Positions 49,823 through 59,739 are shown, counted from the first letter of the stretch. The stretch is DNA of 64,000 nucleotides from Flavobacterium defluvii (GCF_900129555.1 NZ_FQWC01000008.1:186001-250000), one strand, 5' to 3'. Made by a program: numbers and translations. Notes: generated by a model from the letters alone, not told the origin.

Positions 49823-51319
49823 TTAATCTGTTTTTTTTACAATTTCATTATAAGCAGCATAAGCATTCTTAAATAACTGAAAATACGGAAAAATAATATT
49901 ATGATTATCTTTTTCTTTTTCCAATTCACTAGATTGATAAATTTTTTGCATATAACCAACAATTCCATATGAATGATTATACCACTCTGTCTTGTATTCA
50001 ATCGTATAATCAAGAACAATATATTTGTAATTTTCCGAATCATTCGATGATACTAAAAGTTGTGTTTGTGAATATCCAGCAAGCATAGCTAAATTTCCAA
50101 TTGTAGCTGAACTATAATTATTATACTTTTCTAAGTAAATCAATGGAAACTTGTCAATTGCTTTATCAATTGCTTTTATGAAATTAATTTTACTACCGAA
50201 AAACTGCTCCAAAACACCTAATATAAATAAAATTGGAGTAGATGAAGAATAAACACGTCCAATTCCTAATTTGACAGATTGCAATGAATATGACTGCAGT
50301 ACAATCTCTTTTTGTATAAAGGATATTAAATTTCTAAGGCTTACCGAACCACTATCTATAAAAAAAGAAAATAAAAATTGTAATTCAGTGTGAATATAAG
50401 TTCCTTGAGAAGAAATTTGTGTAGCAAAATTGGTTTGATTACATCTTATTTTAGTTAAAATAATTTTCAAATTATTTTTAATAACCTCTTCTATTTTATA
50501 ATAATAAATTTCTTTAGAATAAAATTTATCTATGTAACCTGAAAAATCAATTTCAGCACCATATTTATTATGGAAAATACCTCTTATATTTTCAATATCA
50601 CATATTAAAATGACTTTGTCAAATCCAAATTTATTTACACCAACAAGTTCTTGAAAATCAAAATGAGCTGAGAAAACATTTAAAAGCCTGAATATATGTT
50701 CTGGATCAATTCTATCTAAATCATCAATAACTAAAACGATATCTTTTTTTACTTCATTTTGTTTCAAAGAATAAATCAATGTAGTTAGCAGCTCAGAAAT
50801 ATTATTTTCTTCTCTAATTGTTCCTTTCTGATCTTTAAAAAAATTTAAAAACTCTTTTAAGTCCTTTTCTTCATCAACATTTATACTTTCTGTATATTCT
50901 TTAATCTTTTTCCCTAGTTCTACAGCTGGCTCCAAAATAGAATTTACCTGATGATCCAATTTTGATAAATTCATTATCAGGTCACCAATTATGTTTTTAT
51001 AATTTTCCAAAACATAAAATTGGCCAGCAAAAACTTTATCAAAATTAGTTTTTTGAAAATCTGGATTAAGAGCTAATAACTGAAAAGCAATATCAAATTT
51101 TATCAATTCAAAAATATCTTGATTGGCACTAACGGCATAATTAACTGGACTTAGCTTAATTGAAATATAATCTTCTCGACTTTCAAAAAACTTTTCTATA
51201 AAATATGTTTTTCCAATTCCGAAAATTCCTGAAAATAAAATCCTATTATTATCCTCTTTACTCAAATGTTCAGCAAAGCGTGTTATTTCAGAGTCAATTG
51301 ACAAAGTAGCAAATCCCAT
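49823..51319 (-). CDS. KAP-family P-loop NTPase
   Basis: A 498-residue NTPase. Walker A is SGIFGIGKTYF (GxxxxGKT at 31-38) and Walker B is DIVLVIDDLDR (193-203) with the DDLDR end that marks the KAP group. It is followed by DKVILICDIENIRGIFHNKYG. KAP proteins are named after Kidins220/ARMS and PifA; PifA of plasmid F excludes phage T7. Here no membrane helices are evident between the motifs, so it is probably soluble. The gene looks AT-richer than its neighbours. It stands alone between rpsA and a permease, flanked by hairpins. A defence role is inference from the family. Confidence 0.8.
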   Translation of the reverse strand: MGFATLSIDSEITRFAEHLSKEDNNRILFSGIFGIGKTYFIEKFFESREDYISIKLSPVNYAVSANQDIFELIKFDIAFQLLALNPDFQKTNFDKVFAGQFYVLENYKNIIGDLIMNLSKLDHQVNSILEPAVELGKKIKEYTESINVDEEKDLKEFLNFFKDQKGTIREENNISELLTTLIYSLKQNEVKKDIVLVIDDLDRIDPEHIFRLLNVFSAHFDFQELVGVNKFGFDKVILICDIENIRGIFHNKYGAEIDFSGYIDKFYSKEIYYYKIEEVIKNNLKIILTKIRCNQTNFATQISSQGTYIHTELQFLFSFFIDSGSVSLRNLISFIQKEIVLQSYSLQSVKLGIGRVYSSSTPILFILGVLEQFFGSKINFIKAIDKAIDKFPLIYLEKYNNYSSATIGNLAMLAGYSQTQLLVSSNDSENYKYIVLDYTIEYKTEWYNHSYGIVGYMQKIYQSSELEKEKDNHNIIFPYFQLFKNAYAAYNEIVKKTD

Positions 51320-51358
51320 CTAAATTTTATTTAATAATTATTTCATAAAAATAATAAA

Positions 51359-51385
51359 CCCGATAACTTTTAAAAAGTTATCGGG
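51359..51385 (-). terminator. Terminator of the nucleoside permease gene
   Basis: A perfect 11-bp stem (CCCGATAACTT with AAGTTATCGGG) and 5-base loop, followed on the minus strand by a T-rich stretch. It separates the permease from the KAP gene, so the KAP gene must have its own promoter. Confidence 0.8.
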
Positions 51386-51410
51386 TAGAATTATCTAAGT
51401 TTTATTTTTT

Positions 51411-52787
51411 TTAATGACTCAAATTCTCAATCTCCTTCGGATCATGTTTATGCTTAAACAACACAGCAAAGGCAACAGCAATTACCAAAGCATAAAGCGC
51501 AAACGACAACCATATAGTATGCCAGTCTTTCATTAATACCGGATTTGAAAAAGCTCCGTCTGCAGAAATTGAGTTTCCTTGACCTTTTACAAATTCAACC
51601 ATTTTAGAATTCGTTGCATCTGTTTGTAAAAATCCTGCCAATTCAGTTGTATTTGCAAATGACTTTGTAAAAAAACGATCAATAGCCCAGCCAGAAGTCA
51701 AACTTCCTAAAACCGCTCCTACTCCATTTGTCATCATCATAAACAAACCTTGTGCAGAAGAACGAATTTTAGAATCAGTATTACTTTCTACGAATAATGA
51801 ACCTGAAATATTAAAGAAATCAAACGCCATTCCGTATACAATACAAGAAAGAATAATCATCCATAAACCATTTACAGGGTCTCCAAAAGCAAATAATCCG
51901 AAACGTAAAACCCATGCCAGCATACTAATTAACATAACTTGTTTGATTCCGAAACGTCTTAAGAAAAATGGAATAGCCAAAATAAATAAAGTTTCAGAAA
52001 CCTGAGAAATTGACATAATAATAGTCGAATACTTTATTACGAAAGAATCTGCATATTTTGGAAAATGTTTAAATTCATCCAAAAACACGTCACCGTAAGC
52101 ATTTGTTAATTGTAGTGCTCCTCCCAAAAACATAGAAAAAACAAAAAACAAAGCCATTTTATAATTTCCAAATAGCTTAAAAGATTCTAAACCAAAAGTT
52201 TCAGTCCACGAAGCATTTTCTTTAATTAAACGCTGCGGCTCACATTTTGGAAGTGTAAAAGCATAAATTCCAAGAATTAAAGCACCTACACCAGCGATAT
52301 AAAACTGATATTCAGTCGCTTTACTTCCGCTTAGATTTGTAATCCACATGGCAACAATAAAACCAATTGTTCCCCATACGCGAATTGGCGGAAAATCTTT
52401 TACGATATTTTTATTATTCAACTTTAACGAAGTATAAGAAATAGAGTTACTTAAAGCAATTGTCGGCATATAACAGCACATTGCCAAAAGCATAACAAGA
52501 ATAAAATTATCTGGAGTTGTTACATGCGCAATTCCAAACAAAATGGCTGCATAAGCAATATGCAAAATTCCATATAATTTTTCAGCGTTAACCCATCTGT
52601 CGGCAATAATTCCGGTTAATGTAGGCATGAATAAAGAAGCAATTCCCATGGTCCCAAATACTAAACCAAATTGTGTTCCTTCCCAATTTTTGGTTCCAAA
52701 CCAATAATTTCCAATTGTGATAAGCCAGGCTCCCCAAACAAAAAATTGAAGAAAGCTCATAAAGATTAACCTGTTTTTAATTCCCAT
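51411..52787 (-). CDS. Nucleoside permease (NupG/XapB-like MFS)
   Basis: A 458-residue major facilitator transporter with 12 helices. The start (RLIFMSFLQFFVWGAWLITIG) and GTMGIASLFMPTLTGIIADRW, then PPIRVWGTIGFIVAMWITNL, match the nucleoside:H+ symporter family. A loop rich in Ser and Asn lies near 380-420 before the last helices. It likely brings in nucleosides. It sits between the KAP gene and cmk, the latter a nucleotide enzyme, though no shared operon is certain (68-base gap). Confidence 0.85.
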   Translation of the reverse strand: MGIKNRLIFMSFLQFFVWGAWLITIGNYWFGTKNWEGTQFGLVFGTMGIASLFMPTLTGIIADRWVNAEKLYGILHIAYAAILFGIAHVTTPDNFILVMLLAMCCYMPTIALSNSISYTSLKLNNKNIVKDFPPIRVWGTIGFIVAMWITNLSGSKATEYQFYIAGVGALILGIYAFTLPKCEPQRLIKENASWTETFGLESFKLFGNYKMALFFVFSMFLGGALQLTNAYGDVFLDEFKHFPKYADSFVIKYSTIIMSISQVSETLFILAIPFFLRRFGIKQVMLISMLAWVLRFGLFAFGDPVNGLWMIILSCIVYGMAFDFFNISGSLFVESNTDSKIRSSAQGLFMMMTNGVGAVLGSLTSGWAIDRFFTKSFANTTELAGFLQTDATNSKMVEFVKGQGNSISADGAFSNPVLMKDWHTIWLSFALYALVIAVAFAVLFKHKHDPKEIENLSH

Positions 52788-52855
52788 ATATGAAATTGTC
52801 TTTTTAGTAAAAATGAAGTCGTAAAACTACCATTAAAAATAATATCTACAAAAAA

Positions 52856-53548
52856 TTAATCTATTTTAACAACATCATTTACTAATTCTAAAACTGCTGC
52901 AAACTGCTCCTCTTTATTTAAGTAAGAATTATCAATCTCAATCGCATCATCTGCAATTACCAGAGGAGAATCTTCGCGATGTGTATCTATATAATCTCTT
53001 TCGACAACATTTTTTAATACTTCTTCATAAGAAACATTATCTCCTTTTTGCTGTAATTCATCAAAACGTCTTTGTGCACGAGTTTCGGCACTGGCAGTCA
53101 TAAATATTTTAAGCTCGGCATTAGGAAAAACAACTGTCCCAATGTCTCTGCCGTCCATAACAATTGCTTTATTTGTTCCCATTTCCTGCTGCTGTTCTAC
53201 CAATTTGGCACGAACTTCAGATACTTCGGCAACTTTACTAACAAAACTGGATACTTCGATTGTTCTGATTTGTTTTTCAACATTCTCACCGTTTAAATAC
53301 ATTTCGGCAAAACCTAAATCTCCATTAAATCTAAATTCAAGCTGAATTTTTGGTAAAGCTTCGATTAAGGATTTCTTGTCAAAAAAATCAGTCCCGATTA
53401 ACTTCTTCTGCATTGCAAAATAGGCTACAGCTCGATACATTGCCCCTGTATCGACATAAACATATTCAAGCTCTTTTGCCAGTTGTTTTGCCAAAGTGCT
53501 TTTTCCTGTTGATGAAAAACCGTCGATTGCAATTGTAATTTTTTTCAA
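52856..53548 (-). CDS. cmk: Cytidylate kinase
   Basis: A 230-residue P-loop kinase that phosphorylates CMP and dCMP using ATP. The P-loop is AIDGFSSTGKSTLAKQLA. The CMP-binding domain (YVDTGAMYRAVAYFA) and the lid motif (VVFPNAELKIFMTASAETRAQRRFDEL) are typical, as is DGRDIGTVVFP. Length fits. In many members of the phylum cmk lies close to rpsA; here the KAP and permease genes stand between them. Confidence 0.92.
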   Translation of the reverse strand: MKKITIAIDGFSSTGKSTLAKQLAKELEYVYVDTGAMYRAVAYFAMQKKLIGTDFFDKKSLIEALPKIQLEFRFNGDLGFAEMYLNGENVEKQIRTIEVSSFVSKVAEVSEVRAKLVEQQQEMGTNKAIVMDGRDIGTVVFPNAELKIFMTASAETRAQRRFDELQQKGDNVSYEEVLKNVVERDYIDTHREDSPLVIADDAIEIDNSYLNKEEQFAAVLELVNDVVKID

Positions 53549-53613
53549 TTTTGTATGTTTTAAATATATTTTCTTTTTACTTTTTGTGACTATATAATAG
53601 CCAAAATTTACTG

Positions 53614-53621
53614 CAAATGTA
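53614..53621 (-). promoter_or_regulatory. -7 element of cmk
   Basis: The minus strand reads TACATTTG, matching TAnnTTTG, 65 bases before the cmk start. No clean -33. Confidence 0.35.
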
Positions 53622-53677
53622 ACATCTTTATCTTACACAGAACTTGCATAAAAAACTTTAATTACAAAAGATCCTAA

Positions 53678-54697
53678 TTACTGCAAATTTAAAATAAGTC
53701 CGAACAGACTTGTATTTGCAGCCAGTGTATACCTTGAATAAGAATAATTAAACTTTAACTTATTCATCTTTAAGCCAAATCCCAAGGAAACTCCCGAAAA
53801 ATTACGCTGTTCTTCAACCCGTAATTCTTCTCCTCTTCTAAAATTATATCCCAAACGAATATTAAAAGCTCTTTTAGGAAAAAGCTCGACGCCTATTATT
53901 ACATGCCGCAAAGCATTATTCACAAACGAAACTTTCTCCTGGCTGGTTGAGCCATCAATATTAGTTTCTCCACGAACAGGATTTGAAAAAGATATATTCC
54001 ATTGCTGCAGATTCTCTAAAGTAAGATGCCAGCGAATAGGAACATGTTCGAGTTCTTGTGAGATTCCAGCAGTAATTTCAAAAGGAAGATTTTCTTTTAT
54101 TCCTGAATATGTTTTAAATTGAGTACCTATATTTCTAAATACCAGCGCATAATTTAAATCATTTCTTTCGTCAATATACAACAAACCTACATCAACTGCA
54201 CCGCCAATAGAGTTATAACTTTCGAGTGTTGATGTTATCAGCTTACCATTTACACCTATATGAAGATCTGTTAAAGGTACATTATATGAATAACCTAATG
54301 TGAGTGCGCCTTCACTTCCCGTAAAATCAGATGTTGCCTGACCATTTTCATCATATCCTTCAAATGATCCGTAGTTTATATAATTTACTCCGGCGTAGAA
54401 AGTCTGCAAATGACGATCATAAGTATAGGCGTACGAAGCAGTTCCATAGGAAGCTTCTCCATAATAATTCCCATAATTCAACGCTAGGTGATTATCCATA
54501 TCCTCGTTTAAAACGGCTGGATTTGACATCGCCTGATTGACATCTTCATCATAAATTGTAATTACTTTTCCGCCCAATGCAGCCTGACGTGGAGATGCGG
54601 TAAGATTAAGAAATTGATAGGTGTAGCGCCCTCCAACCTGTCCGAATGAAACCGAACAAAGTAGTAACATTAAAAATAAAACATATTGTTTTAGCAT
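53678..54697 (-). CDS. porQ: Type IX secretion protein PorQ
   Basis: A 339-residue outer membrane beta-barrel protein. ATG 54697 is chosen because it opens a signal peptide (MLKQYVLFLMLLLCSVSFG); the frame extends 21 codons upstream but with no signal. The mature part has GGRYTYQFLNLTASPRQAAL, YGEASYGTASYAYTYDRHLQ and LRLGYNFRRGEELRVE-like strands, in the PorQ/PorV style. PorQ works with PorV, PorU and PorZ in anchoring type IX secretion products to A-LPS. Its presence places the organism in the type IX-bearing Bacteroidota. Confidence 0.88.
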   Translation of the reverse strand: MLKQYVLFLMLLLCSVSFGQVGGRYTYQFLNLTASPRQAALGGKVITIYDEDVNQAMSNPAVLNEDMDNHLALNYGNYYGEASYGTASYAYTYDRHLQTFYAGVNYINYGSFEGYDENGQATSDFTGSEGALTLGYSYNVPLTDLHIGVNGKLITSTLESYNSIGGAVDVGLLYIDERNDLNYALVFRNIGTQFKTYSGIKENLPFEITAGISQELEHVPIRWHLTLENLQQWNISFSNPVRGETNIDGSTSQEKVSFVNNALRHVIIGVELFPKRAFNIRLGYNFRRGEELRVEEQRNFSGVSLGFGLKMNKLKFNYSYSRYTLAANTSLFGLILNLQ

Positions 54698-54735
54698 TTG
54701 TTTTATGGCGATCCTATGTGGGAATAACGCAGTTA

Positions 54736-54743
54736 CAAATATA
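54736..54743 (-). promoter_or_regulatory. -7 element of porQ
   Basis: The minus strand reads TATATTTG, matching TAnnTTTG, 38 bases before ATG 54697. A TTG lies only 14 bases upstream. Confidence 0.4.
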
Positions 54744-54813
54744 AAATTATATACTGCCAAAAATAAAATTAAAATCTAAATAAATTCAGCAGGTTAGAAA
54801 TTCCAATAAAAAA

Positions 54814-54854
54814 ATTCCAAACTCCAAACTTTTATAAAGCTTGAAATTTGGAAT
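54814..54854 (-). terminator. Probable terminator of lon
   Basis: ATTCCAA (54814-54820) pairs with TTGGAAT (54848-54854), with partial inner pairing, and a T-rich run follows on the minus strand. It lies 17 bases past the lon stop. Confidence 0.6.
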
Positions 54855-54871
54855 TAAATACCTTAATGAAA

Positions 54872-57325
54872 TTATTTTAATGTTTTTGCATTCTTTACGT
54901 TTTGGTCTGTCAATGCAATTGCTAATACTTCGCTCATTTCTTTTACATAATGAAAAGTAAGACCTTCTAAGTATTCGGCTTTAATTTCATCAATGTCACT
55001 TTTGTTTTCATGACAAAGAATAATTTCTTTAATACCTGCTCTTTTTGCAGCAAGAATTTTTTCTTTGATTCCGCCAACAGGTAAAACTTTTCCACGCAGA
55101 GTGATTTCTCCAGTCATTGCTAAGCTTTTCTTTACTTTCTTTTGAGTCAATAATGAAACTAAAGATGTAAGCATTGCGATTCCGGCACTTGGGCCGTCTT
55201 TTGGAGTTGCTCCTTCCGGAACGTGTAAGTGAATGTTATATTTTTGGAATAATTCAATTCCTAAACCTAGCTTTTTAGCATTTGCTTTAATATATTCTAA
55301 AGCAATTGTTGCCGATTCTTTCATTACATTTCCAAGGTTTCCGGTAATAGTAAGAGAACCTTTTCCTTCCGAAATTAATGATTCTATAAATAAAATATCT
55401 CCGCCAACACTTGTCCAGGCTAATCCTGTCACTACTCCGGCAACATCGTTATTTTCGTATTTATCGCGCTCAAGTCTCGGAACTCCTAATACTTTTACAA
55501 TATCTTCGTCTGTAACTTTTTTATTGTACTCCTCTTCCATCGCAACGGCTTTTGCGGCATTACGAATTACCTGAGCGATTTTAGTTTCAAGATTACGAAC
55601 TCCGGATTCTCTAGTATATCCTTCAACAATTTTTTCTAATTGTTTTTTACCAATAGTCAGATCTTTAGCCGTTAATCCGTGTGCTTCTAATTGTTTTGGA
55701 AAAAGGTGTCTTTTTGCAATTTCTACTTTTTCTTCAATTGTATAACCTGACATTTTGATTACTTCCATTCTGTCACGCAAAGCAGGCTGAATTGCCGCCA
55801 TATTATTCGAAGTAGCAATAAACATTACTTTAGATAAATCATATCCCATTTCAAGGAAATTGTCATAAAAAGCATTGTTTTGTTCAGGATCTAAAACTTC
55901 TAATAATGCAGAAGACGGGTCACCGCTGTTTCCGTTTGAAAGTTTATCAATCTCATCTAAAATAAAAACCGGGTTTGAAGTTCCTGCTTTTTTCAAACTT
56001 TGAATAATTCTTCCCGGCATTGCCCCAATATAGGTTTTTCTATGCCCGCGAATTTCTGCTTCATCGCGTAAGCCGCCTAATGAAATACGTACATATTCAC
56101 GTCCTAAAGCTTCGGCAACAGAACGTCCTATAGAAGTTTTACCAACTCCCGGAGGCCCTGTTAAACAGATTATTGGTGACTTCATGTCATTTCGCAATTT
56201 TAAAACTGCCAAATGTTCAATCATTCTTTTCTTTACTTCATCAAGACCAAAATGATCTTTATCTAAAACTTTCTGAGCATGTTTTAAATCAAATTTATCT
56301 GTAGAATATTCGCCCCAAGGCAATTCTAAAAACAATTCTAAATAATTACGCTGAATTCCAAAATCTGGCGATTGCGGATTCATTCTACGCATTTTAGATA
56401 ATTCTTTTTCGAAATGTTTTTGCGTTTTTTCGTCCCATTTTTTGGTTTTCGCTTTCTGCCCCATTTCGTCCATTTCTTCTTCCTGCGAAACGCCTCCCAA
56501 TTCTTCCTGAATGGTTTTCATTTGCTGATGAAGGAAATATTCTCTTTGCTGCTGATCTAAATCAAAACGAACTTTTGACTGAATGTCATTCTTCAATTCT
56601 AATTTTTGAAGTTCAACATTCATGTAACGTAACGTTTCTAAAGCACGTTCTTTTAAACCATTTATCGATAAAAGTCCTTGTTTTTCTTTTACAGATAAAT
56701 TCATATTTGAAGAAACAAAATTGATTAGAAACGATTGGCTTTCAATGTTTTTAATTGCAAATGTAGCTTCAGATGGAATATTAGGGCTTTCTTTAATAAT
56801 TTGGATTGCCAATTCTTTTACAGAATCTAAAATGGCGGTAAACTCGCTGTCATTCTCATCGGGACGTTCTTCTGAAACTTCCTTAATTGTGGCCGTCATA
56901 TAAGGTTCTTCAGAAACAACTTCGTTTATTTCAAAACGTTTTTTTCCTTGCAAAATAACAGTTACATTTCCGTCAGGCATTTTTAAAACACGCAAAATAC
57001 GTGCAACAGTTCCTATTTTATGAATATCGTCTTTTGACGGATCTTCGTCTTCTTCATTAATTTGAGAAACTACGCCAATGATTTTTCCGCCTGCATTAGC
57101 ATCATTGATTAATTTTATTGATTTGTCTCTTCCTGCAGAAATTGGAATAACAACTCCGGGAAACAATACGGTATTTCTCAAAGGCAAAATTGGCAGAGAA
57201 ACAGGAAGTTCCTCATTGTTCATTTCCTCTTCGTCTTCTGGAGTTAATAATGGAATTAATTCTGCTTCTGAATCAAATTCCTGAAGTGACAGATTGTCAA
57301 TAGTGAGTATTTTATGATTTGACAT
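54872..57325 (-). CDS. lon: ATP-dependent protease Lon
   Basis: An 817-residue AAA+ protease. The N-terminal substrate domain (about 40-250) is followed by the AAA+ module with Walker A GPPGVGKTSIGRSVAEALG and Walker B PVFILDEIDKL. The C-terminal protease domain has the catalytic Ser in PKDGPSAGIAM and the catalytic Lys in VGGIKEKILAAKRAG. Length and order match bacterial Lon. It degrades misfolded and some regulatory proteins in the cytosol. It is divergent from an ECF sigma factor operon; no clear TAnnTTTG element was found before it, so a stress-type promoter is possible. Confidence 0.96.
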   Translation of the reverse strand: MSNHKILTIDNLSLQEFDSEAELIPLLTPEDEEEMNNEELPVSLPILPLRNTVLFPGVVIPISAGRDKSIKLINDANAGGKIIGVVSQINEEDEDPSKDDIHKIGTVARILRVLKMPDGNVTVILQGKKRFEINEVVSEEPYMTATIKEVSEERPDENDSEFTAILDSVKELAIQIIKESPNIPSEATFAIKNIESQSFLINFVSSNMNLSVKEKQGLLSINGLKERALETLRYMNVELQKLELKNDIQSKVRFDLDQQQREYFLHQQMKTIQEELGGVSQEEEMDEMGQKAKTKKWDEKTQKHFEKELSKMRRMNPQSPDFGIQRNYLELFLELPWGEYSTDKFDLKHAQKVLDKDHFGLDEVKKRMIEHLAVLKLRNDMKSPIICLTGPPGVGKTSIGRSVAEALGREYVRISLGGLRDEAEIRGHRKTYIGAMPGRIIQSLKKAGTSNPVFILDEIDKLSNGNSGDPSSALLEVLDPEQNNAFYDNFLEMGYDLSKVMFIATSNNMAAIQPALRDRMEVIKMSGYTIEEKVEIAKRHLFPKQLEAHGLTAKDLTIGKKQLEKIVEGYTRESGVRNLETKIAQVIRNAAKAVAMEEEYNKKVTDEDIVKVLGVPRLERDKYENNDVAGVVTGLAWTSVGGDILFIESLISEGKGSLTITGNLGNVMKESATIALEYIKANAKKLGLGIELFQKYNIHLHVPEGATPKDGPSAGIAMLTSLVSLLTQKKVKKSLAMTGEITLRGKVLPVGGIKEKILAAKRAGIKEIILCHENKSDIDEIKAEYLEGLTFHYVKEMSEVLAIALTDQNVKNAKTLK

Positions 57326-57589
57326 AATAATATATAAGTCGTTTTGTCATTAAAAGTTTAATACTATTTGTAAAAACTGCCTTAAAAGCTATTCTTTATA
57401 AGAAGTGTTTTATTTACAAGATAGGGCATAAAAATAGACAATCATTATGCCAAATGCAAAATAGTCAGGTTTGAAATTTAGTTTTTTACCTCTGAATTCA
57501 ATTATTTGTAAAAAAAATAAAATTAATTTTATAAAAACTGTAACAAACCAAAAAAAGCTAAGTCATTATAAAAAACTAGCAGCCATTAC

Positions 57590-58144
57590 TTGAGTATAAC
57601 TAATCAAAATATCGAAGAATTAATCGCGCTTTGTAAAAACAATAATCAAAAAGCTCAATTCGAAGTTTACAATCGTTATTGTAAAGCTATGTATAACGTG
57701 GCTTACAGGATTGTAAAAGACGAGCATTTTGCACAAGACGTCATGCAGGAAGGTTTTTTGAAAGCTTTTACAAAAATTAACGATTATAGACAGGAAGTTG
57801 CGTTTGGTGCGTGGCTTAAAAGAATCATTATTAATTATAGTATTGATTTTTACAAAAAAAATAATGCTTTCCAGATGGAAGACCTGAATAAATCGCTTTT
57901 TAAAATTGAAGAAAACGATTCAGTCTTATCTGATAGTATCGATTTGAATTCACTAAAAGTGAAACAGGTTTTGGATACAATTTCAGGTTTAAAAGACAAT
58001 TACAGAATGGTTTTGACACTTTTTTACATTGAAGGTTACGATCAGGAAGAAATTTGTGAAATATTAAATATTAGCTATGCAAACTGCAGAACAACGCTGA
58101 GCAGAGCTAAAGAAAGTTTACGAAAAAAATTAGAGGACTTATGA
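57590..58144 (+). CDS. ECF sigma factor with TTG start
   Basis: A 184-residue group IV sigma factor. Region 2 (EVYNRYCKAMYNVAYRIVKD, then EHFAQDVMQEGFLKAFTKINDYR and FGAWLKRIIINYSIDFYKK) and region 4 (YRMVLTLFYIEGYDQEEICEILNISYANCRTTLSRAKESL) are complete. The only usable start is TTG at 57590: an in-frame stop lies seven codons upstream and the next ATG cuts into region 2. The gene overlaps the next by ATGA, so it is translationally coupled to a likely anti-sigma protein. Confidence 0.88.
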   Translation: MSITNQNIEELIALCKNNNQKAQFEVYNRYCKAMYNVAYRIVKDEHFAQDVMQEGFLKAFTKINDYRQEVAFGAWLKRIIINYSIDFYKKNNAFQMEDLNKSLFKIEENDSVLSDSIDLNSLKVKQVLDTISGLKDNYRMVLTLFYIEGYDQEEICEILNISYANCRTTLSRAKESLRKKLEDL

Positions 58145-58677
58145 AAAAGGAAAATGACGATTTAGGTCAATTATTTGACAAATTTGAAAATCAATGGGAT
58201 ATTCATGAAATGAATCCGGATCATCAAATTGATTTCTTAAACAAATTAAATAACAAACCGCAAAAGAAAAAAAATTATGCCGGCTGGGCCATAGCTGCGT
58301 CGATTGCTATACTCTTGAGTATATCTGTTTTTTATAATAATACCGAAAAACCGAAAGAACTCAAGTTTGCATCGAAAGAAACCAAACGCACCGACTCTAT
58401 CTTTACTATTTTGATCGAAAATGAGCTAGTTAAACTAAAAGAAAAAAAATCTCCCGAAAATGAGCAGATCATTAATGATGCCTTAAAACAAATGAAAGTA
58501 TTTGACGCCGATTATGAAAAAATCATTAAAGAGGTTCAGAAAAATGGAGAAAACAAACAGATCATCTATGCTATGATAAGCAATCTGCAAACGAGAATTT
58601 CTTTTTTGCAGACAGTTTTACAGCGAATTGAAGAAAACGAAAACTTAAAAAACACATCTAATGAAAAAACATTATAA
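58141..58677 (+). CDS. Single-span protein, probable anti-sigma factor
   Basis: A 178-residue protein with a short acidic cytoplasmic part (DLGQLFDKFENQWDIHEMNP), one membrane helix at about 47-63 (YAGWAIAASIAILLSISVFY) and a helical periplasmic part (FDADYEKIIKEVQKNGENKQ). No known anti-sigma domain is clear, but layout, size and ATGA coupling to the sigma factor are the usual arrangement. The last 17 bases overlap the next gene, so three proteins are co-translated. Confidence 0.7.
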   Translation: MKKENDDLGQLFDKFENQWDIHEMNPDHQIDFLNKLNNKPQKKKNYAGWAIAASIAILLSISVFYNNTEKPKELKFASKETKRTDSIFTILIENELVKLKEKKSPENEQIINDALKQMKVFDADYEKIIKEVQKNGENKQIIYAMISNLQTRISFLQTVLQRIEENENLKNTSNEKTL

Positions 58678-59719
58678 TTTATTAATCCTTTTGCTTTTGA
58701 TTCCTTTTTTAGGATTTTCGAATGATGATACTTATATCACAAAGCAAAAAAGTATTCAAAAAACGTATATCGTAAATTCAAACGCAGGAATTGATATCGA
58801 TAATAAATACGGCAACATCTCAGTATCTACATGGGATGAGGACAAAATTGATCTTGACATAACTATTAAAGTTAATGGTGCCAATGAAAACTGGGTAAAT
58901 GAACGATTAAACAGCATTGATGTCGATATTACGGCACTCAAAAGTTTAGTTTCGGCAGTAACCAATATTGGAAATTCGGCCTTAAAAAGCAAAGGAAGCA
59001 ATAATAGTTTTGAAATTAATTACGTCATCAAAATTCCTAAAAATGGCTCTGTAAAACTCGTTAACAAATATGGAAATATTTCGACACTGAATCTGGAAGG
59101 AACTGCCGATATAAATTGTAAGTACGGAAAAACTACACTAGGCAGATTAAACGGTTCAAACAATCGAATTGAAATTGCATACTGTCAAAATTCAAGTATA
59201 GATTACATAAAAAACGGAACAATTGACGCAAGGTATTCAGGCTTAAAAATTAATGATTCCGGAAATCTTAATTTGGGTGCTAATTATACAGATATCACTT
59301 TAAATGACGGTCAAAATATTAAATATGACTGCAATTACGGAACATTTAAATTTCAAAAAATTAATTCATTAACTGGATCTGGAAATTATCTGACAATTTC
59401 AATTGGCGAAATTTCAAGCAGTTTTACTTTTGATACTAATTATAGTAGAATCAATGTTGGAAATATTAACGAAAAAGCAGGAAATGTCAGCCTTAATTCA
59501 GGATATACAGATGTGACTTTAGGATTTGATGCCAACTATGCTTTTGATTTTGATATTTCAGGAAGATATACAGGCATAAAACATGATAACAGTTTAGATA
59601 TAACAACCAGCGAAGTCAAAAGTAATACAAAAAGAATAAGCGGTTTTTACAAAAAGAAAGGCCAAAACAAAATCAATATTACTTCTAATTACGGAAATGT
59701 ATCATTAATCAAAAAATAA
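58661..59719 (+). CDS. Secreted DUF4097-type beta-helix protein
   Basis: A 352-residue exported protein with a signal peptide (1-20, ending IPFLGFSND). The rest consists of short repeated strands, with NKYGNISVSTWDEDKIDLDI, VKLVNKYGNISTLNLEGTAD and ITSNYGNVSLIKK; the phrase YGN[IV]S recurs at least three times. This pattern fits the DUF4097 family, which forms a right-handed beta helix. Its role is unknown. It overlaps the upstream gene by 17 bases and is followed after 20 bases by a second beta-rich protein. Confidence 0.7.
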   Translation: MKKHYNLLILLLLIPFLGFSNDDTYITKQKSIQKTYIVNSNAGIDIDNKYGNISVSTWDEDKIDLDITIKVNGANENWVNERLNSIDVDITALKSLVSAVTNIGNSALKSKGSNNSFEINYVIKIPKNGSVKLVNKYGNISTLNLEGTADINCKYGKTTLGRLNGSNNRIEIAYCQNSSIDYIKNGTIDARYSGLKINDSGNLNLGANYTDITLNDGQNIKYDCNYGTFKFQKINSLTGSGNYLTISIGEISSSFTFDTNYSRINVGNINEKAGNVSLNSGYTDVTLGFDANYAFDFDISGRYTGIKHDNSLDITTSEVKSNTKRISGFYKKKGQNKINITSNYGNVSLIKK

Positions 59720-59739
59720 CAATCTAAAAATCAAAAACG

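Noticed and set aside
49598..49876. Plus-strand open frame across the REP-like element
   Set aside because: It runs through two hairpins and into the end of the KAP gene on the other strand; not a plausible protein.
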